47,367 nucleotides of DNA from Deltaproteobacteria bacterium (GTDB taxonomy: Bacteria > Myxococcota_A > Polyangia > JAAYKL01). Positions within the stretch are counted from its first letter, which is position 1; each line of letters starts with the position of its first letter. Position numbers and translations under genes: made by a program. Location: the NCBI GenBank assembly GCA_030595125.1, contig JAUVDV010000041.1, positions 1 through 47,367 on the forward strand, in the 5' to 3' direction. The notes under the pieces are model-generated. The model had not been told where the DNA came from and did not search any database. It saw only the letters and a program-made list of their open reading frames with translations. Shown in pieces: positions 15,729 to 24,558 of this stretch.

Positions 15729-17332
15729 GGTTTTGGTTCCTCTTTCAGTTCGCGCAACCGCCTTGTGGCCATGGGGGCCTGGATCGCGCCGGGAAAATCA
15801 CCAAGGAATTTTTCGAGTGCTTTCATTTCGGCCTGTTTCCGTGACAGCCCGCGAAAGGCTCTCGTCTTGCCCCATGCCGCCTCCTGGGCGAGAGCCCCGG
15901 TTCGCGAAGAGGACAGGTATCGGCCGAACGAACCAAGGGCCTTGCCCGGCTGCCCCAGGTGATCGAGCTGGATCACCCCGAGGGAAATGAGCGACGTCCT
16001 GGCCTCCACGCTTCGCGGATAGGCTCTGATCAGCTCGTTGTAGGTCTTCGCAGCGCCTTTCCATTTTCGAGAGGCGCGTTGCCCCTGCGCAATGGCCAGC
16101 AGCTCCGATGGGGTGCCGCGCACGGTGTGGACAACCGACGGTCGGCTGGATTCGATTGTCGCCACATCCTCGTTATCGATAAACTCCTCGAGGGCAAAGA
16201 CCCTTGATATCTCTGTGCCGCGACCCAACTCCACGAGCTCTCGCACCGGCGCGCGTCCGTCCATCTCCAGTTCGAGAGCCCTGTGTCCCGCTCGTATTGT
16301 TGCGAAAAGCGGTGTCCGTCCGATCTTGACCTTGTCCACCGAAACAACCGCTCCGACGGGCAGGCTTCGCAGATACATACTTGCCGAATCGGAGGAGGTC
16401 AGCATGTCCAGCATCTTGAGAATCGACTGGGCTTCCTCCTCTGCCTGCGGGCGAAGGCCGGCTACCACGGGCCGCCCCATCACGGCGGATTGTCCGAGTC
16501 CGATGGTTCTGGCCGAACCGCCCTTCTCCTCCAGGCTCACCTCTCCGCGCATCACTCCAACGCGAACACTATCCGTGGTTGCTTCAACGGAGAAGACTGT
16601 TCCCTTTGCAATCACGGTCCCCTCTCTTGTGGAGACGGCGAATTCGGGACCGCTCCTCATGGGATCAATGGATGCGATGATCCGGCCCGAGACCAGATTG
16701 ACTTCCATATTCGCGGAGTTCAGGCTCGTTATCTCCACCTCGGTTTGCGCAACGAGATACAGGCGCACCCCTGTGCCGAGATCGACTACAAATCGGCCAT
16801 CGCCCGCCTTGAGGCTGTCACCCGCGCCGACCGGCCTGGCCGACGACGAGCCTTCTTCACGGGTGCGAAGAAGGACATGGCCTGTCATTTGTGTGGTTCC
16901 GTCGCCCTCCATTGTTCCGTCGGCCACGGGAGAAGATGAAGCGTCGTGCTCTGCCTCGCTATTGAAGAAGCCGTTCACGAATAGCGCGGTCGCGCCGACA
17001 ATAATGCCCACCACTGCCGCCGCCGCCGCAAACCTCATGAAAGGCATCGGTCGCTCTCGGTCTTCCGTCGCGTGTTCGCCTGCCGCTGCCGCCCTGGCGA
17101 CCGCAGTGTCGATCCACTTGCGTCGTGCGATGTCATCATCGAGGAACCGTGGAGGTCCGTCCGGGCCGTTCACATCCATGGAATCGATGCTCACTGCCTC
17201 GAAGCGACATTCATCACAGTGCTTGAGATGCTCTTCAATGAGATCTCGATGAGACTTGTCCAGAACTCCACCGGATGTCTCACGATCCCACAGCTCATGT
17301 ATTTTTCGACAATCATCCATTGAACTACTCAT
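15725..17332 (-). CDS. membrane anti-sigma factor with zinc finger, FecR and C-terminal TPR-like region
   Basis: This 535-residue protein begins with a zinc-finger anti-sigma motif, H-x3-C-x2-C (His35, Cys39, Cys42). A single membrane segment lies at about residues 97-118. A FecR-type domain follows (GDGRFVVDLGTGVRLYLV, then GTVIAKGTVFSVEA and RVGVMRGEVSLEEKGG). Next is a PEGA-like stretch (SLPVGAVVSVDKVKIGRTPL), and the last ~130 residues look like TPR helices. It should hold the ECF sigma factor at the membrane until an envelope signal arrives. It overlaps the sigma gene by four bases upstream and the lipoprotein gene by four bases downstream. Confidence 0.85.
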   Translation of the reverse strand: MSSSMDDCRKIHELWDRETSGGVLDKSHRDLIEEHLKHCDECRFEAVSIDSMDVNGPDGPPRFLDDDIARRKWIDTAVARAAAAGEHATEDRERPMPFMRFAAAAAVVGIIVGATALFVNGFFNSEAEHDASSSPVADGTMEGDGTTQMTGHVLLRTREEGSSSARPVGAGDSLKAGDGRFVVDLGTGVRLYLVAQTEVEITSLNSANMEVNLVSGRIIASIDPMRSGPEFAVSTREGTVIAKGTVFSVEATTDSVRVGVMRGEVSLEEKGGSARTIGLGQSAVMGRPVVAGLRPQAEEEAQSILKMLDMLTSSDSASMYLRSLPVGAVVSVDKVKIGRTPLFATIRAGHRALELEMDGRAPVRELVELGRGTEISRVFALEEFIDNEDVATIESSRPSVVHTVRGTPSELLAIAQGQRASRKWKGAAKTYNELIRAYPRSVEARTSLISLGVIQLDHLGQPGKALGSFGRYLSSSRTGALAQEAAWGKTRAFRGLSRKQAEMKALEKFLGDFPGAIQAPMATRRLRELKEEPKP

Positions 17333-17949
17333 GCCACCTGTCCGGAAATCGACCCCGCGAACTCCTTGAGAACGGGATCCCTTTGAATTTTCTTTCTCAG
17401 CTGTCTTCGCGCCACGGCCAGACGGTCGCGAACCGTGTTTATTTTCATGCCGGTAATCGAGGATATCTCCTCGATGCTGTATCCGAGCACCAGCCTCATG
17501 GTCAGAACCCTTGCGCGCTCGGGAGTCAGTGTTCCCATGAGTTTCGCAATACGCTCGGACATGCGGTGTCTGATGAGCTTTCGCTCCGGGGCGGCCTCGT
17601 GGCCCGTGCCGCGCCCTTCCCTCTCGGGAGCGGCCTCTTCCATCCGGTCGCGCCGTCGCCGCTTCTTGAGTTGGCGAATGGCAGTGCGAACCGTGATCCT
17701 GTCAGCCCATGACTCCAGGGTGCTCTCGCCACGAAACGAGCCCACCGATTTGAGAATCTCGATGATGGCCAATTGCGCGTAGTCATCGGCATCCGGATCG
17801 CTCCCCGCAAGATAGCGAACCGTTATGGACACCCGATCCACGAGCCTGTCCACTACCCGACGCCTGGCAACGTCGTCACCGAGAGCCGCCGCCTTCGCCA
17901 ATTCGAGGTCAGGGCTGGGATCGGTCTTTTCTGAAATTACTGCCATCAT
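17329..17949 (-). CDS. ECF-type RNA polymerase sigma factor
   Basis: This 206-residue protein has a sigma-70 region 2 (DADDYAQLAIIEILKSVGSF and GESTLESWADRITVRTAI). A basic linker follows, then region 4 (LTPERARVLTMRLVLGYS, then IEEISSITGMKINTVRDRL) with a helix-turn-helix. It is the first gene of a translationally coupled operon with its membrane anti-sigma factor and a surface lipoprotein. ECF factors commonly activate their own promoter; the short 67-base gap upstream was read but no distinctive promoter was identified. Start could be either of two adjacent ATG codons. Confidence 0.92.
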   Translation of the reverse strand: MMAVISEKTDPSPDLELAKAAALGDDVARRRVVDRLVDRVSITVRYLAGSDPDADDYAQLAIIEILKSVGSFRGESTLESWADRITVRTAIRQLKKRRRRDRMEEAAPEREGRGTGHEAAPERKLIRHRMSERIAKLMGTLTPERARVLTMRLVLGYSIEEISSITGMKINTVRDRLAVARRQLRKKIQRDPVLKEFAGSISGQVA

Positions 17950-18016
17950 TTCATCTCGGATGTGGGATCGGTCACTGGGTTCGGATGTGCTTTTTTGGCC
18001 GAAAAGCGCATTCCTT

Positions 18017-19132
18017 TCAAACCAGATTCACCCGAATTCCCAACATAAAACCGGGTTGGATCGGCCATGTGTCCACCAGGAGTTCCCTTTCCCCACCAAG
18101 GCTCGCCGTATAACGCCTGGAGTTGAAGAAGAACTCGGCTCCTGCGGCGAGAAAGATCCCCAACCTCCCGGTGATCTGAACAACCATATCCACCATGGGG
18201 AACAGCCCGACTGCAAGATCATTCATGTCGTTGCTCGCGTCGACATCCTGCGCCAGGTTCATCACCTCCTGTGTCGTATAGTCCAGCACCAGGGACAGGG
18301 AGAGTCCGAGCCGAAACCGTTTTACGGCAATCCCTCCTCTGAGTCCGAGGCGGAAAGGATGTCTGTATATTCTCGCGGTAGCGAATTCGCCCCTGCCCTG
18401 CACCGGGAAGAAAACCGTGTAGCCGGCAGTCGCTGCAAGAAATCGGTTGAAGTGAAGGAGCAAGTCCAGACCGAAGCCGTTCACTACTGGATTGTCCCTG
18501 GAGCGAACACCGATATTATAACCAAGCCTCATGAATAACCGTAAAGAGTCGGCGGATCCTGGCTCCTCCACGCGAACCGCTTCGTCGGAATCCGGGCCGT
18601 CTCGGGTGTCCTTGCCTTCCCTGGTCTCCGCTTGTTGGGATTCGTGAACGGAAATCCCTATGATCCCTCCGTGCAGAAGCGCAATTATGGAGGATCTCAC
18701 AATGATCGCCAGTCCTTCCGCCCTTCCCCTGGCCTGCGCTTCACGCTCCAGTTTTCTGACGAGAATGCGGTTCCCATCGTTGTTGGAGAGGTAGAGATAC
18801 ACTTGATCTTCCAGGGAGGCATACCAGAAGACCGCGATGACGTTCTTGTCGGTCGCCACCCCACCTGCCAATCGGATGTTTGCGGCTGCTTCCGATGGGC
18901 GTGGTCCCACAACACGGGAGCCGAAATCCACATCCAGATCGCTCAACTGACCGCCGACGGCCTCAACGATCTCCCTTGATGCCTCCTCCTGCTTCTCGAA
19001 GACCATCATCACCACCAACGGCCGAATCTCCTCGTCGGCCGCCACGCCCGGCGTCCCGGCCAGCGAAATGGCAATTGCCACAAAGATGGCGAGAACCGCG
19101 CGCAGGATGGAGAAGTGGTTCATTGCAAACAC
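18017..19132 (-). CDS. exported protein, probable outer-membrane beta-barrel, function unknown
   Basis: This 371-residue protein has an N-terminal signal peptide ending near AGTPGVAADE. An alpha/beta-looking first half (about residues 30-165) contains VIAVFWYASLEDQVYLYLS. After a charged, low-complexity spacer (around residues 170-195), the second half alternates short hydrophobic and polar strands with many aromatic residues and ends in GIRVNLV, as in outer-membrane barrels. I do not recognise a named family. It lies downstream of nothing obvious on its strand and diverges from the gene at 19260, with a repeat remnant between them. Confidence 0.75.
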   Translation of the reverse strand: MFAMNHFSILRAVLAIFVAIAISLAGTPGVAADEEIRPLVVMMVFEKQEEASREIVEAVGGQLSDLDVDFGSRVVGPRPSEAAANIRLAGGVATDKNVIAVFWYASLEDQVYLYLSNNDGNRILVRKLEREAQARGRAEGLAIIVRSSIIALLHGGIIGISVHESQQAETREGKDTRDGPDSDEAVRVEEPGSADSLRLFMRLGYNIGVRSRDNPVVNGFGLDLLLHFNRFLAATAGYTVFFPVQGRGEFATARIYRHPFRLGLRGGIAVKRFRLGLSLSLVLDYTTQEVMNLAQDVDASNDMNDLAVGLFPMVDMVVQITGRLGIFLAAGAEFFFNSRRYTASLGGERELLVDTWPIQPGFMLGIRVNLV

Positions 19133-19158
19133 AATACACCATTCGCTGCCCCGGAAAA

Positions 19159-19190
19159 AATCTGGAAAATAATGTGTCTGGCACCCTTGT
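19159..19190. repeat. 32-base dispersed repeat, copy 1
   Basis: AATCTGGAAAATAATGTGTC followed by TGGCACCCTTGT. It matches 24826-24857 at 31 of 32 positions. The TGTCTGGCACC core resembles short repeats that are widespread in bacterial genomes near REP-associated transposases, though no transposase gene is in this window. It lies between two divergent genes. Confidence 0.7.
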
Positions 19191-19259
19191 GAACAAACGC
19201 GAATGTAAAACTGGAGCTTTTTGCTCGCTATTATTTGATATTAATAGGATAAACGGCCA

Positions 19260-19988
19260 GTGATTATACAGGAAATCATTCGGGACACCTTGCCCCTGTT
19301 GAAGGGCAGAAGCATTGTTGAAGTCCGGATCGGCCTTGCTTTTACGGCGGTCCAACTCGACAACGGCTCGTGCGGGCTGGCCTCCGCCGCCCATCCACTG
19401 GCCATGTCCTCGTGCACGGTTCTGGACGAGGCGGGCTCGCTCAAGGGTCGCAGCGCAGAAGATCTTGTTCACATGGCGCAGCCGGGGGATCCCGTTACAA
19501 CGGGAATCGCTCTGGCCACGGTAAACGCCTCGCTCAATACATCGAACAACCCTGACCCCGGCATCGAGAATTGCATCGATCTCAATGGAGCGGTCATCGG
19601 ATTGGTAGGCCACATTGCGCCTCTCGTCCCCCTGCTCGAGTCCAGGGCAAAGAATCTCTATATTTTCGACCGGCGACCGCTGCCGGCGCCCGTACTCTCC
19701 GAAGAAAGAGCGGCCGATCTGCTGCCGGGATGCGACGTGGCTATCTTCACTTCGCAAACCCTGGTCAACGGAACGGCGGACGATCTCCTGGGCATGGTGA
19801 GCGGAGAAATCGTGATGATGGGGCCGACAACCCCCATGTGGGCCGGATTCGCCCGGCACGGGGTTTCTCACCTCTTCGGCAGACAGATCGTCGATGTCGA
19901 CGCAGTGCTTGATATTGTGAGCCAGGGTGGTGGAACCAGGCGGTTTTCACCGCACACAAGCAAAATCTATTCGCATTTACCTCGATAA
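19260..19988 (+). CDS. DUF4213/DUF364 family protein (putative metal-chelation fold)
   Basis: This 242-residue cytoplasmic protein has an N-terminal part with VRIGLAFTAVQL and GLASAAHPL. The C-terminal part contains VIGLVGHIAPLV, ADLLPGCDVAIFTSQTLVNG, and MMGPTTPMWAGFARHGV. This order fits the DUF4213 plus DUF364 proteins, for which a metal- or cofactor-related role has been proposed but not established. The start is a GTG with AGGAT upstream. It is followed 18 bases later by a saccharopine-dehydrogenase-like gene, which suggests a shared small-molecule pathway. Confidence 0.8.
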   Translation: MIIQEIIRDTLPLLKGRSIVEVRIGLAFTAVQLDNGSCGLASAAHPLAMSSCTVLDEAGSLKGRSAEDLVHMAQPGDPVTTGIALATVNASLNTSNNPDPGIENCIDLNGAVIGLVGHIAPLVPLLESRAKNLYIFDRRPLPAPVLSEERAADLLPGCDVAIFTSQTLVNGTADDLLGMVSGEIVMMGPTTPMWAGFARHGVSHLFGRQIVDVDAVLDIVSQGGGTRRFSPHTSKIYSHLPR

Positions 19989-20006
19989 GAAAGGATACTC
20001 CTCAAC

Positions 20007-21143
20007 ATGCACAAGCTCATTATCCTGGGGGCTGGACGCGTAGGACACGTGATCGCCCGCGATCTCAACGACGACGCCGATATTCAAGTCACTATTGCGG
20101 ACCGACGAACTGAGTACCTCGACGCTCTCTGTGAAAAACTCGAATGTGAAACCGTTTTCGCGGACCTCTCCGACATCGGCACCATCGAACGTCTCGCATC
20201 CGACCACGATCTGGTGATCGGCGCGCTCCCCGGCGCCATGGGACTCAACGCGTTGAAAGGGGTTATCGCCACCGGGAAGCCATGCGTGGACATCTCCTTC
20301 ATGCCGGAAGACCCATCCAGCCTCGACGAGGAAGCCAAAAAGACCGGTTCCAGGGTACTCTACGACTTCGGTGTCGCGCCGGGCATGAGCAATCTCCTCG
20401 CCGCAACAGCCGCGATGGAAGTGGCCCCCGCGCGACAGATCAGAATTGTGGTAGGCGGTCTGCCGATGGTGCGCCGTCAACCCTGGGAGTACGCCGCCCC
20501 ATTCTCCCCCGTTGATGTGCTCGAGGAGTACACCCGGCCTGCCAGAATAAAGGTGTCTGGAAACATGGTCGAGCGGGTGCCTCTGTCCGGAATAGAGCAG
20601 ATCGAGTTCCCCGAGGTCGGCACTCTCGAGGCGTTTTTCACAGACGGTCTCCGATCCCTGATCCGGACCATCGATTGTCCCGGAATGGAGGAAAAGACCC
20701 TTCGATATCCAGGTTACGCCAAAAAGATAGGCCTGCTGAGAGACAGCGGGTTCCTGGGAAACGAGCCCATCGACGTGAACGGCGTCAAGATTGCGCCCGT
20801 CGACCTGACGCTCAAGCTTCTTGAACCCGCATGGCATCTGGACGATATGATGGAAGAGTTCACGGTGATGCGAATCACTGCAATGGGCGGCAACGGGCAT
20901 CCTTTCAACAGGGTTACCTGGGATCTTTTCGATCGAACCGACCGTGACAGGAACGAGACCTCCATGGCCAGGACCACAGGGTTCCCGGCCGCCATCGTCG
21001 CGCGAAGGATGCTGGATGGAACGATCGACCTGGAGCCGGGAATTCATCCTCCGGAAGCACTCGCCGGCAACACTGCGTTTGTGGAGGGTATTCTCAAAGA
21101 CCTCAAGGCCCGCAAAGTGGTTTATCGGAAAACCATGATCTAG
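20007..21143 (+). CDS. saccharopine-dehydrogenase-like NAD(P) oxidoreductase
   Basis: This 378-residue protein has an N-terminal Rossmann motif (ILGAGRVGHVIARDL) and IADRRTE, as in the saccharopine dehydrogenase / lysine 6-dehydrogenase group. DLVIGALPGAMGLNALKGVI and YDFGVAPGMSNLLA follow; the latter is the family's conserved catalytic-region signature. The C-terminal half is the usual substrate domain. It probably reduces or oxidises an amino-acid-derived imine or aldehyde; the substrate is unknown. A good ribosome binding site (AAAGGA) is present. It forms a two-gene unit with the DUF364-type gene and ends in a REP-like palindrome. Confidence 0.85.
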   Translation: MHKLIILGAGRVGHVIARDLNDDADIQVTIADRRTEYLDALCEKLECETVFADLSDIGTIERLASDHDLVIGALPGAMGLNALKGVIATGKPCVDISFMPEDPSSLDEEAKKTGSRVLYDFGVAPGMSNLLAATAAMEVAPARQIRIVVGGLPMVRRQPWEYAAPFSPVDVLEEYTRPARIKVSGNMVERVPLSGIEQIEFPEVGTLEAFFTDGLRSLIRTIDCPGMEEKTLRYPGYAKKIGLLRDSGFLGNEPIDVNGVKIAPVDLTLKLLEPAWHLDDMMEEFTVMRITAMGGNGHPFNRVTWDLFDRTDRDRNETSMARTTGFPAAIVARRMLDGTIDLEPGIHPPEALAGNTAFVEGILKDLKARKVVYRKTMI

Positions 21144-21147
21144 GAGG

Positions 21148-21217
21148 GGCCAGCTTTAACCCCATCCCGGCCTTCCCCTGCGAGGGGAAGGGGAAGTTGA
21201 TGGAGGCCAGCTTTAAC
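21148..21217. repeat. REP-like palindrome with flanking direct repeats
   Basis: CCTTCCCCT (21171-21179) and AGGGGAAGG (21183-21191) pair perfectly around a GCG loop. The palindrome is bracketed by direct copies of GGCCAGCTTTAAC at 21148-21160 and 21205-21217. The right copy covers the stop codon of the minus-strand lipoprotein gene. It lies between converging genes and may serve as a two-way transcription end signal. Confidence 0.6.
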
Positions 21218-21638
21218 TGGGTCCGCCTCCGGGAATTCTCGGCGGGTTCATCTTTGCCTCGCAGGTTCCCTCGTTGCAGACGCAACTTCCGCCGCCGCAG
21301 TCCATGGTGTTGGATCTGCAATCCATGGTGCACATCACGCCCTCGCACTTGGGTTTCGATGCCTTCGCGACGCAGGTGGTGGGATGGCAGCACTCGCCGT
21401 ACACACAATCTGCATCGACGGCGCACGAGCGATCTGCCTCCGCGGCCGGCTTCGCCTCTTCGACCGGCTTTCCGATAGCCGGCATCGGACCCGGCTTCTC
21501 GACCGGCAAGACCTCCGCCTCCGGCTCGGTTTCCGCTGGTGTATCGGCGCCCTGCCCGTTTGCTGCGGTCCCGCAACCGAGCACGATGAAAGCCATAAAC
21601 AGCACCGCGACCACACTCGACAATTTTTCAAAATTCAT
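21213..21638 (-). CDS. small Cys-rich lipoprotein
   Basis: This 141-residue protein has a lipobox VLGC (Cys22). A low-complexity Glu/Pro/Ala region (about residues 30-68) follows. The tail has about ten Cys in C-x(n)-C patterns (SCAVDADCVYGECCHPTTC, CTMDCRSNTMDCGGGSC) and probably folds by disulfides. No enzymatic motif is visible. A GGGAGA ribosome binding site precedes the ATG. Its stop codon falls inside a REP-like repeat, so the last residues (GGGPS) may have been added by insertion of that repeat. It diverges from the subtilisin gene. Confidence 0.8.
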   Translation of the reverse strand: MNFEKLSSVVAVLFMAFIVLGCGTAANGQGADTPAETEPEAEVLPVEKPGPMPAIGKPVEEAKPAAEADRSCAVDADCVYGECCHPTTCVAKASKPKCEGVMCTMDCRSNTMDCGGGSCVCNEGTCEAKMNPPRIPGGGPS

Positions 21639-21798
21639 TGATCATCTCCCTTCCCTTGAAGGTGCGAACATAACACGGACTGGCAATCAGACCTGAAACT
21701 TCATGCACATTTCGACTAAAATGAATATCCGCACCGAAAATGTCCTCAAAGAAATAGTGAATGGTGTTGCCGACAACAAGGAATCGAAAGGAACCGAC

Positions 21799-23586
21799 AT
21801 GAGAGTCTCGGGGCGTATATTCCTGTGCAGCTTTGTCATACTCGCGGCCTTCTTGCTCGTTCCCGGCCCGGCCCGGGCGGGAGACGATTTTGCATCCGGG
21901 GAACTGCTGGTCAAGTTCAAGTCCGGATACGACGGCAAGGGCGCAAAGGCCATAGAAGAGATCGGCGCAAAGGTCTTGGAGAAGCTGTCGCGTCTCGACG
22001 TTTCCAGGCTCGGGCTGCCCGGGGGCCTCGACGTCAAGAAGGCGATGGCCCTGCTCAACAAGCTGCCCTTCGTGGAATTTGCGGAGCCCAACTATATATT
22101 CAAGCCCACCTGGAACCCAAGCGATCCGAAGTGGAATGATCAATGGGGAATAACAAAGATCGATACTCCCGCCGGATGGGGAATGGAAACCGGGGACAGG
22201 GATGTGATCATCGCAATCGTGGACACCGGCGTGGATCTCGATCACCCCGATCTCAAAAACAAGATCGTCGCCGGTTATGATTACGTCGGCATGGACTCCG
22301 ATCCCGACGATGTCGGGGGACACGGCACCCACTGCGCCGGTATAGCCGCAGCCTCCACCAACAACGGTATCGGCGTGGCCGGCGTATGCGCCAACTGTTC
22401 CATCATGCCCCTGCGGGTGCTCGGCGCCGAGGGAGGGCTCGCCTCGGACGTGGCAAAGGGTATCGTCTGGGCGGCGGATCACGGAGCCAATGTAATATCC
22501 CTCAGCCTCGGGGGCATGTTCCCCTCGTCGACCCAGGAAGACTCCATCAAATACGCCTGGAACAAGGGCGCCATTGTTATTGCCGCCGCGGGCAACATGG
22601 GAGTACAGGACGCGCACTACCCGGCCTATCACTCCACGTGTGTGGCCGTGGGCTCCACAGAAAGCAACGACGCGCGCTCCGGGTTCAGCAACTACGGGTC
22701 GTGGGTCGACGTGGCTGCCCCGGGCGGCTTCATCATGAGCACGATCCCCGACGGCGAGTACGGGTACAAGAGCGGCACCTCCATGGCCACACCCTTCGTC
22801 GCCGGTCTCGCCGGGCTTCTTTTCAGCAAGATGGGATCGGGGGCTTCCAACTCCGCGGTCAGGGCCGCCATCGAGGACAATTGCGATTCTGTCGGAGGTG
22901 CCTGGGTTACCAGAGGGCGTGTAAATGTTTCCAGGGCGTTGGCGAGTGTGAAAGCGCCGGCGCCTCCGTTGAGCCCCCCGGCCAAAGCTCCGAAAACCGG
23001 CTCGGGATCCGGCGGTGGTTCTCCCGCCAAGTCGTCCGACGGAGGTTATTCGCCAAAATCCTTTGCCATGGGTGCGGGGTCCACCTTGAAATCGCCCGCG
23101 GACAGTCTGGTAAAGAGTGACGACGCTGCCCTTGTCATGCGAAGCACCCAATCGGGCAAGAAGAGACACATGGATCTGGAGGTGACCACGAAGGCGTCAA
23201 CAAAGGGCGGCGTGGAGTCGATACAGGTGTTGCTCGAGGGTAGATTCTTCATCAAGGGCGCTGGAGTAACCGCCCATCTGTGGAACTGGAAAGGGAACAA
23301 GTGGGACTGGATCGGTCGTGAAAAGATGACCACCGAGGACAAGACAGTGATGTTCCGGCGAGAGAAAGGCGCGACATACGTGTCCGGCGACGGCGAAATC
23401 AAGGTGAGCTTCCGCATCGACAGCGACTGGTTCTCAACGTTTGAATTCGGCGCGGACAAGGTGCGTTTCTACGTAAAGACAGGCAACAAGAAGGGCGCCG
23501 GCTCCGGGGGCGGCGAATCGGGCTCCGGCGGCTCGGACGACCTGGGGAAAAAGGTTGCCGACACCTGGAAGAAACTCCTGAAATAG
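21799..23586 (+). CDS. secreted subtilisin-like serine protease (S8 family)
   Basis: This protein of 595 residues has a signal peptide ending at PGPARAGDD. An inhibitor-like propeptide (about residues 30-105) precedes the S8 domain. Its triad is Asp142 (IVDTGVDLDHPD), His175 (GGHGTHCAGIAA) and Ser328 (SGTSMATPFVAG). A Pro/Gly/Ser linker leads to a C-terminal beta-rich domain of about 130 residues, and a Gly/Ser tail ends the protein. The ATG at 21799 is preferred because AAAGGA precedes it and the signal peptide starts there; an upstream in-frame ATG (21703) would put 32 charged residues before the signal. It probably degrades extracellular protein or matures envelope proteins. Confidence 0.92.
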   Translation: MRVSGRIFLCSFVILAAFLLVPGPARAGDDFASGELLVKFKSGYDGKGAKAIEEIGAKVLEKLSRLDVSRLGLPGGLDVKKAMALLNKLPFVEFAEPNYIFKPTWNPSDPKWNDQWGITKIDTPAGWGMETGDRDVIIAIVDTGVDLDHPDLKNKIVAGYDYVGMDSDPDDVGGHGTHCAGIAAASTNNGIGVAGVCANCSIMPLRVLGAEGGLASDVAKGIVWAADHGANVISLSLGGMFPSSTQEDSIKYAWNKGAIVIAAAGNMGVQDAHYPAYHSTCVAVGSTESNDARSGFSNYGSWVDVAAPGGFIMSTIPDGEYGYKSGTSMATPFVAGLAGLLFSKMGSGASNSAVRAAIEDNCDSVGGAWVTRGRVNVSRALASVKAPAPPLSPPAKAPKTGSGSGGGSPAKSSDGGYSPKSFAMGAGSTLKSPADSLVKSDDAALVMRSTQSGKKRHMDLEVTTKASTKGGVESIQVLLEGRFFIKGAGVTAHLWNWKGNKWDWIGREKMTTEDKTVMFRREKGATYVSGDGEIKVSFRIDSDWFSTFEFGADKVRFYVKTGNKKGAGSGGGESGSGGSDDLGKKVADTWKKLLK

Positions 23587-23599
23587 GCTCCGGGGCGGG

Positions 23600-24340
23600 G
23601 TGGCGAATTTCCACCTTTCGTGGTATCGCCCGTTCAGCATGAAGAACGCATTTTTCCACGCGCTGACCCTCATTGCCGCTGCGCTGTTGCTGGTCACGCT
23701 ATACCTAGTGTTCTTCCACGCGCCGGTGGAAGCCCGCATGGGGATTGTTCAGAAAATCTTCTACTTTCACGTTCCGGCGGCCTATTCCATGTATCTCGGA
23801 TGGGCTGTCTGCACGTTCGGGTCCATCGCGTTTTTGATCAAACGCAAGGAAAAATGGGACATGATCGCCCTTAGCGGCGCCGAACTCGCATTTCTGTTCG
23901 CCGTCGTGGTGATGATCACCGGCCCCCTGTGGGGACGCAAATCCTGGGGAGCCTACTGGACATGGGATCCACGGCTCACTTCTTCGCTTCTTCTGACGTT
24001 GATAATTGTTTCCTACGTGCTGTTGCGCAACCTGGCGAGCGGCGAGGTGGAGAAAAAATTCGCTGCCGCTCTTTCCATACTCGGCGCGTGCGTCCTTCCC
24101 ATCATTCACCTGTCCGTCCAGAAGTGGCGCGGACAGCATCCAACGGTCATCGGCGCCAAGGGTGGAGGACTCGCGCCCGAGATGAAGCTGTCGTTCATCA
24201 TCGGCATGATCTCCTTCACCGTCCTCTTCTCGGTCCTGCTGTGGCGCAGATACGAACTGGAAAAAAGTCGGAGGCATCTCGCCCGCCTGGAGGAGAACGC
24301 CGCCGAGCGCGGTCTGCTGGCCGAAGGGGAGCGCTCATGA
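23600..24340 (+). CDS. ccmC: CcmC/CcsA family haem-handling membrane protein
   Basis: This 246-residue polytopic protein has the tryptophan-rich haem motif WGAYWTWDPR and the flanking conserved histidines in KIFYFHVPAAYSMY and IIHLSVQKWRGQHP, as expected for CcmC. CcmC presents haem in the periplasm during cytochrome c maturation. The length is that of typical CcmC. The start given is a GTG at 23600; the ATG at 23639 is also plausible because it begins the first hydrophobic segment. No ccmA, B, E or F is in this window; the gene ends by overlapping a tiny membrane-protein gene (ATGA). Confidence 0.88.
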   Translation: MANFHLSWYRPFSMKNAFFHALTLIAAALLLVTLYLVFFHAPVEARMGIVQKIFYFHVPAAYSMYLGWAVCTFGSIAFLIKRKEKWDMIALSGAELAFLFAVVVMITGPLWGRKSWGAYWTWDPRLTSSLLLTLIIVSYVLLRNLASGEVEKKFAAALSILGACVLPIIHLSVQKWRGQHPTVIGAKGGGLAPEMKLSFIIGMISFTVLFSVLLWRRYELEKSRRHLARLEENAAERGLLAEGERS

Positions 24341-24558
24341 TGCTGCTCAACGTCACCGAGGGAACCGCCTTCACCGCCGCTGCGGAAGATACCGCCGAGA
24401 CCTTCTCCGGCGCCGAAGGGACCGTCCTTTTCATCCTGGCCGTTGCGGGTATTCTGGCGATCGCAGTCACCTTGATCCTGAACGCTCGATTCCACTCGCG
24501 GTGCGTCAAGCAACTCGATAGCCTCGAAACCGATATTGGCAAGGAGGTCGACAGATGA
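24337..24558 (+). CDS. small single-span membrane protein in the ccmC operon
   Basis: A 73-residue protein with a polar N-terminus, one hydrophobic segment (about residues 29-48, TVLFILAVAGILAIAVTLIL) and a charged tail. Its ATG overlaps the ccmC stop and its stop overlaps the next small gene, so all three are translationally coupled. I do not recognise the family. A role as an accessory to haem delivery is inferred from position only. Confidence 0.65.
   Translation: MMLLNVTEGTAFTAAAEDTAETFSGAEGTVLFILAVAGILAIAVTLILNARFHSRCVKQLDSLETDIGKEVDR

Noticed and set aside
16092-17252. 386-codon open frame on the plus strand
   Set aside because: Antisense to the anti-sigma factor gene; rich in Ser, Pro and Arg as expected from reading a GC-rich gene backwards.
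21628-23169. 513-codon open frame on the minus strand
   Set aside because: It is antisense to the subtilisin gene, whose triad, signal peptide and ribosome binding site are clear. The antisense product has no recognisable motif and a composition typical of GC-rich shadow frames.
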